Shown: piece by piece, positions 1 to 7,170 of the stretch
How the letters are laid out: the number at the start of each line of letters is the position of its first letter
Numbering within the stretch: the first letter of the stretch is position 1
DNA from: Kineosphaera limosa NBRC 100340
GTDB lineage: Bacteria > Actinomycetota > Actinomycetes > Actinomycetales > Dermatophilaceae
Assembly (NCBI RefSeq): GCF_000298215.1
Contig: NZ_BAHD01000052.1
Span: 1 to 51,150, forward strand
Reading direction: 5' to 3'
Length of the DNA: 51,150 bases
Translations under genes and position numbers: made by a program
Notes under the pieces: model-generated
What the model was told of the DNA's origin: nothing
The model's database searches: none
What the model saw: the letters and a program-made list of their open reading frames with translations, nothing else

Positions 1-52
1 CCCCGAAGAGGATGGCTGCGGTGGTGATGGCGGTCAGGGTCGGACGCTTCAC
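1..52 (-). CDS. N-terminal fragment of an unidentified exported or membrane protein
   Basis: A GTG at 52-50 on the minus strand opens a frame that runs off the left edge. The 17 visible residues begin VKRPTLTAITTAAILFG, a basic N-terminus followed by a hydrophobic run, which fits a signal peptide or first membrane segment. A purine-rich GAGAGG lies a few bases upstream of the GTG, at a normal ribosome-binding distance. The rest of the gene is outside the window, so no function can be assigned. It is co-oriented with the MarR gene upstream of it. Confidence 0.5.
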   Translation of the reverse strand, partial: MKRPTLTAITTAAILFG

Positions 53-77
53 TGGGTACCTCTCGCTGGCGAACGGA

Positions 78-87
78 CACATATGTG
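78..87. promoter_or_regulatory. Perfect 10-bp palindrome upstream of the left-edge gene
   Basis: CACATATGTG is a perfect dyad about 26 bp upstream of the GTG start at 52. It contains a TATGTG that could be a -10 element read leftward, so a repressor bound here would cover the promoter. No binding protein can be named; the MarR regulator next door is one candidate, although its probable own site at 610-628 has different half-sites. Confidence 0.3.
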
Positions 88-132
88 ATCGGCGCCACTG
101 GCTATGTCTTGAGCGAGGAGGTCGAGTGATCG

Positions 133-573
133 CTAGTTGTCGGTGAGGTCGTCGAGGAGTCGTGCCAGCTCGGCTCGGTCGGGCTCGGGGAGCCGGGCGA
201 AGAACTGGTCGGCCTGGTTGCGGCGCAGCTCCTCGACGGCCTCGCTCTCGCGTCGGCCCTGGGTGGTGGCCTCGACGGCCGTGGCGCGGCGATCACGCGG
301 GTCGGGGGCGCGGCGGACGTAGCCGAGGTCTTCGAGCGCGTCGACGACGTCGGTCACTGAGCGCGGGGCGATGTGCAGCTGCGCGGCCAGCTCACCCAGG
401 CGCAGGGGGCCGCACCGGGCGACGACGCGCAACGTGCGCGCCTGATGCGGCGTGATCCCCAGCGGCTCCAACGCCAACGCGTACCGCCGACGCAGCCGAC
501 GAGAGACCACGAGAAAGCGATCGCCGAGGCTGTCGACGTGGTTGTCGGTGTGATCGGCGGGCGTCTCCGGCAT
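133..573 (-). CDS. MarR-family transcriptional regulator
   Basis: A 146-residue protein of normal MarR length. The central winged helix-turn-helix spans roughly residues 45-105: LTPHQARTL-like entry helix (here ITPHQARTLRV), LAAQLHIAPRSVTDVVDAL as the recognition helix, then the LGYVRRAPDPRDRRA wing with the typical DPRDRR motif. The flanking helices would form the dimer interface. It is divergent from the ABC exporter at 649 and shares a 75-bp control region containing an inverted repeat, so it probably represses both itself and the exporter and releases DNA on binding a small hydrophobic ligand. The ATG at 573 is chosen because TATTGT lies seven bases before it and no Shine-Dalgarno sequence is present, as expected for a leaderless transcript. 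Confidence 0.88.
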   Translation of the reverse strand: MPETPADHTDNHVDSLGDRFLVVSRRLRRRYALALEPLGITPHQARTLRVVARCGPLRLGELAAQLHIAPRSVTDVVDALEDLGYVRRAPDPRDRRATAVEATTQGRRESEAVEELRRNQADQFFARLPEPDRAELARLLDDLTDN

Positions 574-580
574 GACGGGA

Positions 581-586
581 ACAATA
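581..586 (-). promoter_or_regulatory. -10 box of a leaderless MarR transcript
   Basis: Read on the minus strand the hexamer is TATTGT, ending seven bases before the ATG at 573. Transcription would begin at or next to the start codon. The palindrome at 610-628 covers the matching -35 region. Confidence 0.45.
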
Positions 587-609
587 CCGGCAGGAGGTGT
601 GTTCGGCTC

Positions 610-628
610 ACTGTGAGGTAACCACAGT
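610..628. promoter_or_regulatory. Palindromic operator between marR and the ABC exporter
   Basis: ACTGTG and CACAGT form six-base-pair half-sites separated by seven bases (19 bp overall). The site lies upstream of the MarR -10 box and only four bases before the GGAAGGAG ribosome-binding site of the exporter gene, so binding could block both divergent genes. Length and half-site spacing are typical of MarR operators. Confidence 0.5.
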
Positions 629-648
629 AAGTGGAAGGAGTGGTGCTC

Positions 649-2475
649 ATGGTGGACACACCCAGGTCGAGTGACCGTCGCGGAGGCCCTGCCCCGGGCG
701 GTCGCGCCCGGCGCATCGACCCGCGCGACCGCGCGCAACTGGCCGACTCTCCGGTCTCGCTCCGCCGCATCTGGAGGCTCTTCGCGCCCCACCGCGCCCG
801 GATGGCGTTCGTCACGGCACTCATCGTCGCGACCTCGATCATCGGGTTGGCGCAACCGTTCCTCGTCCGCGAGGTCGTCGACGTCGCCATCCCGCACCAG
901 GACGTGCCGCTGCTGCTGGCCGCCGTCGGCGCCATGATCGGCGTCGCCGTCCTGACCTCCCTGTTCGGCGTCGTGCAGACGTGGCAATCGGCGACCATCG
1001 GGCAGCGCGTCATGCATCGGCTGCGCACCGACGTCTTCGCCCACCTGCAACGCCAGTCCCTCGGCTTCTTCACCCGCACCCGCGCGGGTGAGGTGCAGTC
1101 GCGTCTGACCAACGACATCAACGGCATGCAGGACGTCGTCACCTCGACCGCGACCTCCATCGCGGCCAACGTCACGACGACGATCGCGACGTCCGTGGCG
1201 ATGGTCGCCATCTCCTGGCGGCTCGCGCTGCTCTCTCTCGTCGTCATGCCCCCGGCCATCTGGCTGACCCGCCGCGTCGCCCTGCTGCGCCGCACGATCA
1301 CCGCCCAACAGCAGGCGCGACTGGCCGACCTCAACGTGCAGATCGAGGAGGGGCTGTCGGTCAGCGGCATCCGGCTCGCCAAGACCCTCGGCGCCGGCCC
1401 GGCCAACGCCGCCCGGTTCGCCGACACCTCCGCCGACCTCGTCGACCTCGAGTTGAGGTCCAGCCTCGCCGGGCGCTGGCGGATGGCCACGATGCAGATC
1501 ATCTTCGCGGTCATCCCCGCGCTGATCTACCTGGTCGCCGGGCTCCCCGCGACCTCCGGCGGCATGACGATCGGCACGCTCATCGCCTTCACCGGCCTGC
1601 AGGCCACCCTGTTCCGCCCGCTCATGGGACTGCTCAACGTCGGAGCCCAGGTCGTCGCCTCCCTGGCGCTGTTCTCCCGCGTCTTCGACTACCTCGACCT
1701 GCAACCCGATGTCCCGGAGCCAGCAGCGCCCGTCCTCCTCGACCCCCAGCACGTGCGCGGCGAGGTGCGCTTCGAGAACGTCGGCTTCCGCTACCCCGGC
1801 GCCGACCGCGACGCGCTGACCGACGTGAACGTGAGCGTCCCCGCCGGCGCCTCGCTCGCGCTCGTCGGAGCCACCGGCTCCGGCAAGTCGACGCTCGCCT
1901 CCCTCGTCTCGCGCCTCAACGACACGACGACCGGCCGCGTCACCATCGACGGCGTCGACGTGCGCGACCTCGACGCGCAGACCCTGGCCGCGATCGTCGG
2001 GGTCGTCTCGCAGGAGACCTACCTAGTGCACGCCTCGATCCGCGACAACCTGCGCCTGGCCCGCCCCGGCGCAGACGACGCCGAACTGTGGCAGGCATTG
2101 GCCGCCGCCCAGGTCGCCGACCACGTCGCAGGCCTGCCCGAGGGGCTCGACACGATCGTCGGCGCCCGCGGCCACCGCTTCTCCGGCGGCGAACAGCAGC
2201 GGATCGCCGTGGCCCGCACAATCCTGCGTGACCCGCGGATCCTCGTGCTCGACGAGGCGACCTCGGCCCTCGACACCGCCACCGAGCGCGCGCTGCAAGA
2301 TGCACTCGACCGCCTGCGCGTCGGCCGCACGACGATCACCATCGCCCACCGCCTGGCCACCATCGAAGACGCCGACGAGATCGCCGTGCTCGACCACGGA
2401 CGGGTCGTCGAACAAGGCCCCCGCGCGAGCCTCCTGGACGCCCACGGCCGCTTCGCTGCCCTAGCGGCCGCCTGA
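649..2475 (+). CDS. ABC-type multidrug/lipid exporter, fused permease-ATPase
   Basis: A 608-residue half-transporter. Residues about 45-320 hold the six-helix transmembrane domain with the coupling region around TRTRAGEVQSRLTNDING. The nucleotide-binding domain follows: Walker A GATGSGKST at residues 407-415, the Q-loop in VSQETYLVHASIRDN, ABC signature FSGGEQQRIAVARTI, Walker B ILVLDEATSALD near 531, and the H-loop TIAHRLATI. All catalytic residues are present, so it should work as a homodimer or with a partner. The ATG at 649 is chosen because GGAAGGAG sits eight bases upstream; a GTG at 631 lacks this. It is divergent from the MarR gene and probably controlled by it. Substrate is unknown. 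Confidence 0.92.
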   Translation: MVDTPRSSDRRGGPAPGGRARRIDPRDRAQLADSPVSLRRIWRLFAPHRARMAFVTALIVATSIIGLAQPFLVREVVDVAIPHQDVPLLLAAVGAMIGVAVLTSLFGVVQTWQSATIGQRVMHRLRTDVFAHLQRQSLGFFTRTRAGEVQSRLTNDINGMQDVVTSTATSIAANVTTTIATSVAMVAISWRLALLSLVVMPPAIWLTRRVALLRRTITAQQQARLADLNVQIEEGLSVSGIRLAKTLGAGPANAARFADTSADLVDLELRSSLAGRWRMATMQIIFAVIPALIYLVAGLPATSGGMTIGTLIAFTGLQATLFRPLMGLLNVGAQVVASLALFSRVFDYLDLQPDVPEPAAPVLLDPQHVRGEVRFENVGFRYPGADRDALTDVNVSVPAGASLALVGATGSGKSTLASLVSRLNDTTTGRVTIDGVDVRDLDAQTLAAIVGVVSQETYLVHASIRDNLRLARPGADDAELWQALAAAQVADHVAGLPEGLDTIVGARGHRFSGGEQQRIAVARTILRDPRILVLDEATSALDTATERALQDALDRLRVGRTTITIAHRLATIEDADEIAVLDHGRVVEQGPRASLLDAHGRFAALAAA

Positions 2476-2480
2476 GACCC

Positions 2481-2527
2481 CCAGCTGGTCGAAGCTCCCA
2501 GCTGGTCGAAGCCCCCAGCTGGTCGAC
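2481..2527. repeat. 17-bp tandem repeat in a repeat-rich spacer
   Basis: Three tandem copies of CCAGCTGGTCGAAGCYC start at 2481, 2498 and 2515; each contains the palindrome CCAGCTGG. The rest of the spacer to 2652 also has short direct repeats: CGACTCGTCA at 2524 and 2546, and GGGCTCGAG with variants between about 2599 and 2645. The 14-mer AGCTGGTCGACTCG at 2518 recurs at 39888 inside the sensor kinase gene. Such extragenic repeats are common in actinobacterial genomes; no function is evident beyond a possible role in ending the exporter transcript. Confidence 0.6.
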
Positions 2528-2652
2528 TCGTCAATTTGGGGCGCGACTCGTCACGTAGAACCGACCACTGGGCAGTCGAAATGACGACTCGGCGCCGGGG
2601 CTCGAGGGGCTCGAGTGGTCCGCGGGGGCGGGGGGCTCGAGTGGCTCGCGGA

Positions 2653-3042
2653 CTACGCGTAGCGAGGGCTGGTGCCGCCCGCGTCGAGAAAAGCTCGGGC
2701 CAGGGGTGAGGTGGAACTGCGCGCGACCCGCACGAGAAAGGCGTCGTCGACCGGGTTCTCGCCGGTGAGGCGCTGGTAGGAGATCCGCACCTGCTGCAGG
2801 TCACCGAAGAGGTCGCGCAGGCCGCCGTCCTCGATCTGCTGCAGCCGGGCGTAGCCGACGAACAGAGCGGCCTTGGGCACCGACTGCCCGTCCTTGGGCG
2901 GCCAGTCGAAGGAGTATCCGCAGTAGTCCCGCAGCATCCGCAGATCCTCGTGGGTCAGCGGCCCGATCGGCACCCGCACCGGCCCGGCCTTCGCAGCAGC
3001 GGGCGCTGAAGGTGTCGCCTGGGCGCCACGTCGTCCGTACAT
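2653..3042 (-). CDS. Conserved-looking hypothetical protein
   Basis: A 129-residue soluble protein with codon usage like that of its neighbours. After an Ala/Pro-rich N-terminal 25 residues it has a compact, well-mixed sequence with aromatic and charged positions (HEDLRMLRDYCGYSFDWPP, then VGYARLQQIEDGGLRDLF), which argues for a real fold. I do not recognise the family, and there are no membrane segments or metal motifs. The ATG at 3042 is preceded by GAGGTGAGGG. It is convergent with the exporter and backs onto the inverted-repeat element at 3151. Function is unknown. Confidence 0.6.
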   Translation of the reverse strand: MYGRRGAQATPSAPAAAKAGPVRVPIGPLTHEDLRMLRDYCGYSFDWPPKDGQSVPKAALFVGYARLQQIEDGGLRDLFGDLQQVRISYQRLTGENPVDDAFLVRVARSSTSPLARAFLDAGGTSPRYA

Positions 3043-3150
3043 CCCTCACCTCGCCTCGGCCTCCTGCTCTGAATCGGCACAGCGAGTCCGATCCTGACCG
3101 CCGGTGGGGCCGCGAGCCCCGATCCACGAGCCGCCACTGGTTGTTGTGGG

Positions 3151-3256
3151 GGTGAACTAATGACATGCCCACCCTGGAGCGCTCTAGGCTCCGCGCGTTG
3201 TTGCAGGTCAGCGGCCCGGCGTGAAATCCGCAGGGTGGGCATGTCATTAGTTCACC
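3151..3256. repeat. MITE-like element with 26-bp perfect inverted ends
   Basis: The left arm at 3151-3176 (starting GGTGAACTAATGACATGCCC) is the exact reverse complement of the right arm at 3231-3256. The arms enclose 54 bp with no obvious gene, giving a 106-bp unit. Outside the perfect part, the flanks TTGTTGTGG (left) and CCACAAACACAA (right) are also partly complementary, so the original ends may have extended to about 3141 and 3267. The arms are lower in GC than the region around them. This structure fits a miniature inverted-repeat transposable element or the ends of a deleted insertion sequence. It sits between the hypothetical gene and the B12 riboswitch. Confidence 0.65.
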
Positions 3257-3389
3257 ACAAACACAAATTGTGGACTGCCCGGCCGTGCGCCTGCTGTGCG
3301 TTGCTCTGTCGCGCCCTAGGGTCCGGCGCCGAGCCAGGGAGCCATCGGTGCCGGGCGGCATGGCCACACTGGGGTCCGACGCCGCGGCG

Positions 3390-3535
3390 GCTCGGGTAGG
3401 CTGCCCCACGCGGCCGCGAGGCCGTGACCAGCCATCCACCATGGCTGGCCGCGACGAGGAAGCCGGTGCGACGCCGGCACGGTCCCGCCACTGTGACGCC
3501 CGACCCGAGCCCGGGGCGGCCGAAGTCAGGAACTC
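3390..3535 (+). promoter_or_regulatory. Cobalamin (B12) riboswitch controlling the cob operon
   Basis: The leader of cobO carries the hallmarks of an adenosylcobalamin riboswitch. AGCCGGTGCGA at 3461 and the complementary GCCGGCACGGTCCC form the conserved core stem. The B12 box GCCACTGT is at 3487-3494, followed by GAAGTCAGGAAC near 3522. Upstream, GGCTGCCCCACG and the ACCAGCC/GGCTGG hairpin around 3427-3449 fit the peripheral stems. Boundaries are approximate. The cobO ribosome-binding site GAGGAAGG follows about 40 bases later, so B12 binding probably represses translation or causes early termination. All five following genes overlap, so the switch should govern the whole operon. Confidence 0.88.
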
Positions 3536-3590
3536 TGCGGCCACCCATCTGTTCCCGAGGGCGCGGACCCTTCGAGGAAGGCAGGCAGGC

Positions 3591-4214
3591 ATGCCGCAGG
3601 GCCAACCGCAGAGCGTTCCCGCCGACGGCCTGACCACCCGTCAACGCCGCAACCGTCCGATCACCGCCGTGCACACCGGCCCCGGCAAGGGCAAGTCGAC
3701 CGCCGCCTTCGGGATGGCGTTGCGCGGCTGGAACCAGGGTTTCGACATCGGGGTCTTCCAGTTCGTGAAGTCGGCCAAATGGAAGGTCGGCGAAGAAGAG
3801 GTCTTCCGCCGCCTCGGTGAACTGCACGAGCAGACCGGCGAGGGCGGCGCCGTCGAGTGGCACAAGATGGGCTCGGGCTGGAGCTGGACGCGTAGCAGCA
3901 CGGGTGAGAACACTCAGGAGCAGCACGCCGCCGACGCCCTCGAAGGCTGGCGCGAGATCCAGCGTCGAATCGCCGACGAGCGGCACGACCTCTACGTGCT
4001 CGACGAGTTCACCTACCCGATGAAGTGGGGTTGGGTCGACGTCGACGAGGTCGTGGCGACCCTGGCCGACCGCCCGGGCAAGCAGCACGTGGTCATCACC
4101 GGCCGCGACGCCCATCCGCGCCTCATCGAGGCCGCGACCCTGGTCACCGAGATGACCAAGATCAGGCACCCGATGGACGACGGCCAGAAGGGCCAGCGAG
4201 GCATCGAATGGTGA
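3591..4214 (+). CDS. cobO: Corrinoid (cob(I)yrinic acid a,c-diamide) adenosyltransferase
   Basis: A 207-residue CobO/BtuR/CobA-type ATP:corrinoid adenosyltransferase, which attaches the 5'-deoxyadenosyl upper ligand. Its P-loop GPGKGKST (residues 30-37) is the family-specific Walker A. FQFVKSAKWKVGEE, the conserved GSGWSW motif and YVLDEFTYPMKWGWVD follow in the usual order, and the C-terminal VITGRDAHPRLIEAA and VTEMTKIRHP are standard. The ATG at 3591 is preceded by GAGGAAGG; an upstream in-frame extension would run through the riboswitch and is rejected. It is the first gene of the riboswitch-controlled operon and overlaps cobB. Confidence 0.95.
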   Translation: MPQGQPQSVPADGLTTRQRRNRPITAVHTGPGKGKSTAAFGMALRGWNQGFDIGVFQFVKSAKWKVGEEEVFRRLGELHEQTGEGGAVEWHKMGSGWSWTRSSTGENTQEQHAADALEGWREIQRRIADERHDLYVLDEFTYPMKWGWVDVDEVVATLADRPGKQHVVITGRDAHPRLIEAATLVTEMTKIRHPMDDGQKGQRGIEW

Positions 4215-5632
4215 GCCTGCCCCGGGTGCTCGTCGCGGCCCCGGCGTCTGGCAGCGGCAAGACGATGATCACCACCGGTCTCATCGCCGCGCTGCGCGAC
4301 CGCGGCCTGGGGGTCAGCCCGCACAAGGTGGGCCCCGACTACATCGACCCCGGCTACCACACGCAGGCCGCCGGTCGCCCGGGGCGCAATCTCGACGCCC
4401 ACCTCGTCGGCGAGTACCTGCTGGCCCCGCTGCTGCTGCACGGCGCCAGCGTGCCGACGCCCGCGGACATCGCCGTCATCGAGGGGGTGATGGGCCTGTT
4501 CGACGGGGCGTTGGGCACGGACGGTTTCGCCAGTTCCGCCCACGTCGCTCGCGCCACCGATACGCCCGTGCTGCTCGTCGTCAATTGCGCCGCGGCCTCC
4601 CGCAGCGTCGCGGCGGTCGTGCACGGCTTCGCGACCTTCGAGCCCGGCGTTCGCGTCGGCGGGGTCATCCTCAACAACGTCGCCTCCCCGCGGCACGAGG
4701 CGGAGGCGCAGGCGGCAGTCGCCGCGACCGGAGTGCGAGTACTCGGTTCGATCCCGCGGCTGCCGGATGTCGTCGTGCCGAGCCGGCACCTCGGCCTCAT
4801 CCCCGCCGCCGAGCGGCGCCCCGAGGCCCTCGGTGCCGTCGAGGCGTTGGCAGGCATGGCCCGCGAACATATCGACCTCGACGGAGTGCTCGACCTGGCC
4901 GCGCAGGCCCCCGAGCTGCACACATCAGCGTGGGATCCGGCAGAGGCGATCGGCGCCACCGAGGTCGGCCGCACCCGCCGGGGCGCCGGGCACGAGCCGG
5001 TCGTCGCGGTCGCCGCCGGCGCGGCCTTCACGTTCGGCTACGCCGAGACCCCCGAGTTGCTGCGTGCCGCCGGCGCCCGCGTGCAGACCTTCGATCCGCT
5101 GCGGGACGAGGGGCTGCCCGCGGGTACCGACGGCATCGTGCTCGGCGGCGGCTTTCCCGAGGTGCACGCCGCAGCACTCGGCGCCAACCGCGGCCTGCGC
5201 ACCGAGATCGCCGCGTTCGCCGAGGGCGGGGGACCGGTGTTCGCCGAGTGCGCCGGGATGCTCTATCTGCTGCGCGAACTCGACGGGGTGCCGATGTGCG
5301 ACGTGCTGCCCGCCACCGGCGCGATGCACCCGCGGCTGGTACTCGGATACCGCAGCGCGGTGGCCCTGGCCGACAGCATCATCGCCCCCGAAGGCGCCCG
5401 GGTCGCCGGCCACGAGTTCCACCGCACCCGGGTGCAGGTCGACCCCGAGGCCGCGGACCAGCGCGCCTGGGGGTGGCGCGACTCCGCCGGCCGACCCGAG
5501 ACCGAGGGCTTCGTGCACGGCCGCGTGCACGCCTCCTATCTGCACACTCACTGGGCCGGGCGACCCGGCAGCGCCGCCGCGTTCGTCCGCGCCGCCGCCG
5601 GCGACCGGCGCGGCGCCGAGGTCGTCGCGTGA
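4208..5632 (+). CDS. cobB: Cobyrinate a,c-diamide synthase (CobB/CbiA)
   Basis: A 474-residue glutamine-dependent amidotransferase that amidates the a and c side chains of (hydrogeno)byrinate in an ATP-dependent reaction. The N-terminal dethiobiotin synthetase-like domain starts RVLVAAPASGSGKTMITTG and contains KVGPDYIDPGYH and EGVMGLFDG, all signatures of the CbiA family. The C-terminal class I glutaminase has its nucleophile in FAECAGMLY (Cys348) and the downstream GHEFHRT. The length is standard. The ATG at 4208 overlaps cobO by seven bases; the adjacent GTG at 4211 is an equally plausible start. The 3' end overlaps the next gene by four bases, so translation is probably coupled. Confidence 0.94.
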   Translation: MVSLPRVLVAAPASGSGKTMITTGLIAALRDRGLGVSPHKVGPDYIDPGYHTQAAGRPGRNLDAHLVGEYLLAPLLLHGASVPTPADIAVIEGVMGLFDGALGTDGFASSAHVARATDTPVLLVVNCAAASRSVAAVVHGFATFEPGVRVGGVILNNVASPRHEAEAQAAVAATGVRVLGSIPRLPDVVVPSRHLGLIPAAERRPEALGAVEALAGMAREHIDLDGVLDLAAQAPELHTSAWDPAEAIGATEVGRTRRGAGHEPVVAVAAGAAFTFGYAETPELLRAAGARVQTFDPLRDEGLPAGTDGIVLGGGFPEVHAAALGANRGLRTEIAAFAEGGGPVFAECAGMLYLLRELDGVPMCDVLPATGAMHPRLVLGYRSAVALADSIIAPEGARVAGHEFHRTRVQVDPEAADQRAWGWRDSAGRPETEGFVHGRVHASYLHTHWAGRPGSAAAFVRAAAGDRRGAEVVA

Positions 5633-7170
5633 GCGGCCCCGGCCTCATTGTCGGGCTCGGCGTCTGTTCCAGCAGCGACCCGGTCGCCGCCGCTCCGGCG
5701 ATCACCGCGGCCCTGGCCCGCACCACCGCCGGAGAGCTGGCCGGGGCGCCCGTTCTGGCGGTGGCCACGTGGGCGGATAAAGCGGACCATCCCGCGGTCC
5801 AAGCCATCGCCAAGGCCCTGGGCGCTCCCGTTCGGGGCCACGACGCCACCTCCTTACGCGCCCAGCAGCCCGGCAGCGCCCGGGTCGCGGATCTCACCGG
5901 CGGCGCTGTCGGATCGGTCGCCCAGGCCGCGGTGCTGGCTGCTGGCGCCCGCCCGCTGCACGACAAACAGACGGCCGGCGGCTGCACCTTCGTCGTCGGA
6001 GTGCTCGACGGCGGCCCGTGGGATCCGCTGCTGCACCACGGGGACGTCGAAGCTCGCGGAGCGACGATCGACCTCGCCGTCAATGTCGCGGTCTCCGCGC
6101 CGCCATCGTGGCTGCTCGCTGTGATGTCGGACGCGCTGTTCGGCGTCGCTGCCTACCCCGACGAGCGGCCGGCGCGCGAAGTCCTGGCCGCGCACCTCGG
6201 TCTCCCGGAGGAGTCGATTCTGCTCGTCAACGGGGCAGCGGAGGCGTTCTCCCTGCTGGCGCAGGCCCGCGACTGGCGGGCGCCGCTCGTGGTGCACCCC
6301 CAGTTCACGGAGCCCGACGCGGCGTTGCGCGCGGCCGGTCACCCGCCGGCCCACCACGTGCTGGACGCGCGCGAGCACTTCGCCTTGAACCCCGCCGCGG
6401 TGCCAGACGTCGCAGACCTCGTCGTCATCGGCAATCCCACCAATCCGACCTCCCGGCTGCACGACACCGCCGACCTGCGGGCCGTGCGGGAAGCCGGCCC
6501 GGCCGACCGGCTGCTGGTGGTCGACGAAGCCTTCCTCGACGTCCTGCCCGCCGACTCTCGCTCGAGCGCAACCCTCATCGGCGAGGCAGCCGTCGACGCG
6601 GGCCTGTGCGTCATTCGCAGCCTCACCAAGACGTTCGGGCTGGCCGGCATCCGCGCCGGCTATGTCGTCGCCGCGCCGCCGCTCATCGCGCGGATGCGGC
6701 AACTGCAACCCGCGTGGTCGGTCAACAGCCTCGCCCTCGCCGCGATCACGGCCAGCGCGACTCCCTGCGCGCAGAACCACGTCGCGGCCATCGCCGCCGC
6801 CCTGCCCGCACGCCGGCAGCACCTCGTCGCCGGTCTGAGCCTCCTGGGGTTCACGGTCGTGCCCGCCCCGGCCGCGCCGTTCGTCCTGGCTCAGCACCCG
6901 CACGCCGCGCTGATCCGTCGCCGTCTGGCCACGCACGGCATCGCAGTCCGGCGCGCCGACACCTTTCCCGGTCTGGGGCGCGAGTGGCTGCGTCTGGCGG
7001 TGCGCGACGAGGCAACCACCGATCAGGTGCTCTCCGCCATCGCCCACGCCCTTGCCGGCACAGCCGATGGCGACGCAGCCGCTGGCGACACAGCACCTGG
7101 CGACGGCATCCCTGACCAGCGTGCCGCGCCCGACCCGCTGGACACCCGCGAACGCCAGGAGCCGCGATGA
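5629..7170 (+). CDS. Fusion of CobE/CbiG C-terminal domain with CobC-type aminotransferase
   Basis: This 513-residue protein joins two B12 enzymes. Residues 1 to about 130 match the CobE/CbiG C-terminal domain: GLGVCSSSDPVAA, ATWADKADHPAVQAIA, LGAPVRGHDA, GSVAQAAVLAAGA. Residues about 135-485 are a PLP-dependent class I/II aminotransferase fold of the CobC/CobD type (threonine-phosphate decarboxylase or its homologue): NVAVSAPPSW, AYPDERPAREVLAAHLG, NPTNPTS, VDEAFLDVLP, and the Schiff-base lysine in SLTKTFGLAGIRAGY (Lys334). CobC supplies or attaches the aminopropanol linker; CobE's exact role is less clear. A Gly-Asp-rich tail follows. The GTG at 5629 overlaps the cobB stop, and the stop overlaps the next ATG. 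Confidence 0.85.
   Translation: MSGPGLIVGLGVCSSSDPVAAAPAITAALARTTAGELAGAPVLAVATWADKADHPAVQAIAKALGAPVRGHDATSLRAQQPGSARVADLTGGAVGSVAQAAVLAAGARPLHDKQTAGGCTFVVGVLDGGPWDPLLHHGDVEARGATIDLAVNVAVSAPPSWLLAVMSDALFGVAAYPDERPAREVLAAHLGLPEESILLVNGAAEAFSLLAQARDWRAPLVVHPQFTEPDAALRAAGHPPAHHVLDAREHFALNPAAVPDVADLVVIGNPTNPTSRLHDTADLRAVREAGPADRLLVVDEAFLDVLPADSRSSATLIGEAAVDAGLCVIRSLTKTFGLAGIRAGYVVAAPPLIARMRQLQPAWSVNSLALAAITASATPCAQNHVAAIAAALPARRQHLVAGLSLLGFTVVPAPAAPFVLAQHPHAALIRRRLATHGIAVRRADTFPGLGREWLRLAVRDEATTDQVLSAIAHALAGTADGDAAAGDTAPGDGIPDQRAAPDPLDTRERQEPR

Noticed and set aside
133-1752. A 539-codon minus-strand frame running through the exporter gene into MarR
   Set aside because: Only the last 146 codons look like a protein. 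The upstream part is Gly/Asp/Arg-rich antisense of the ABC gene, a normal effect of high GC.
2481-2527. Short CRISPR-like array
   Set aside because: The 17-bp units are directly abutting with no spacers, and no cas genes are present.
3151-3256. Reading the inverted repeat as a terminator for the hypothetical gene or the exporter
   Set aside because: A 54-base loop between 26-bp arms is too long for a typical intrinsic terminator, and the neighbouring hypothetical gene is transcribed away from it.
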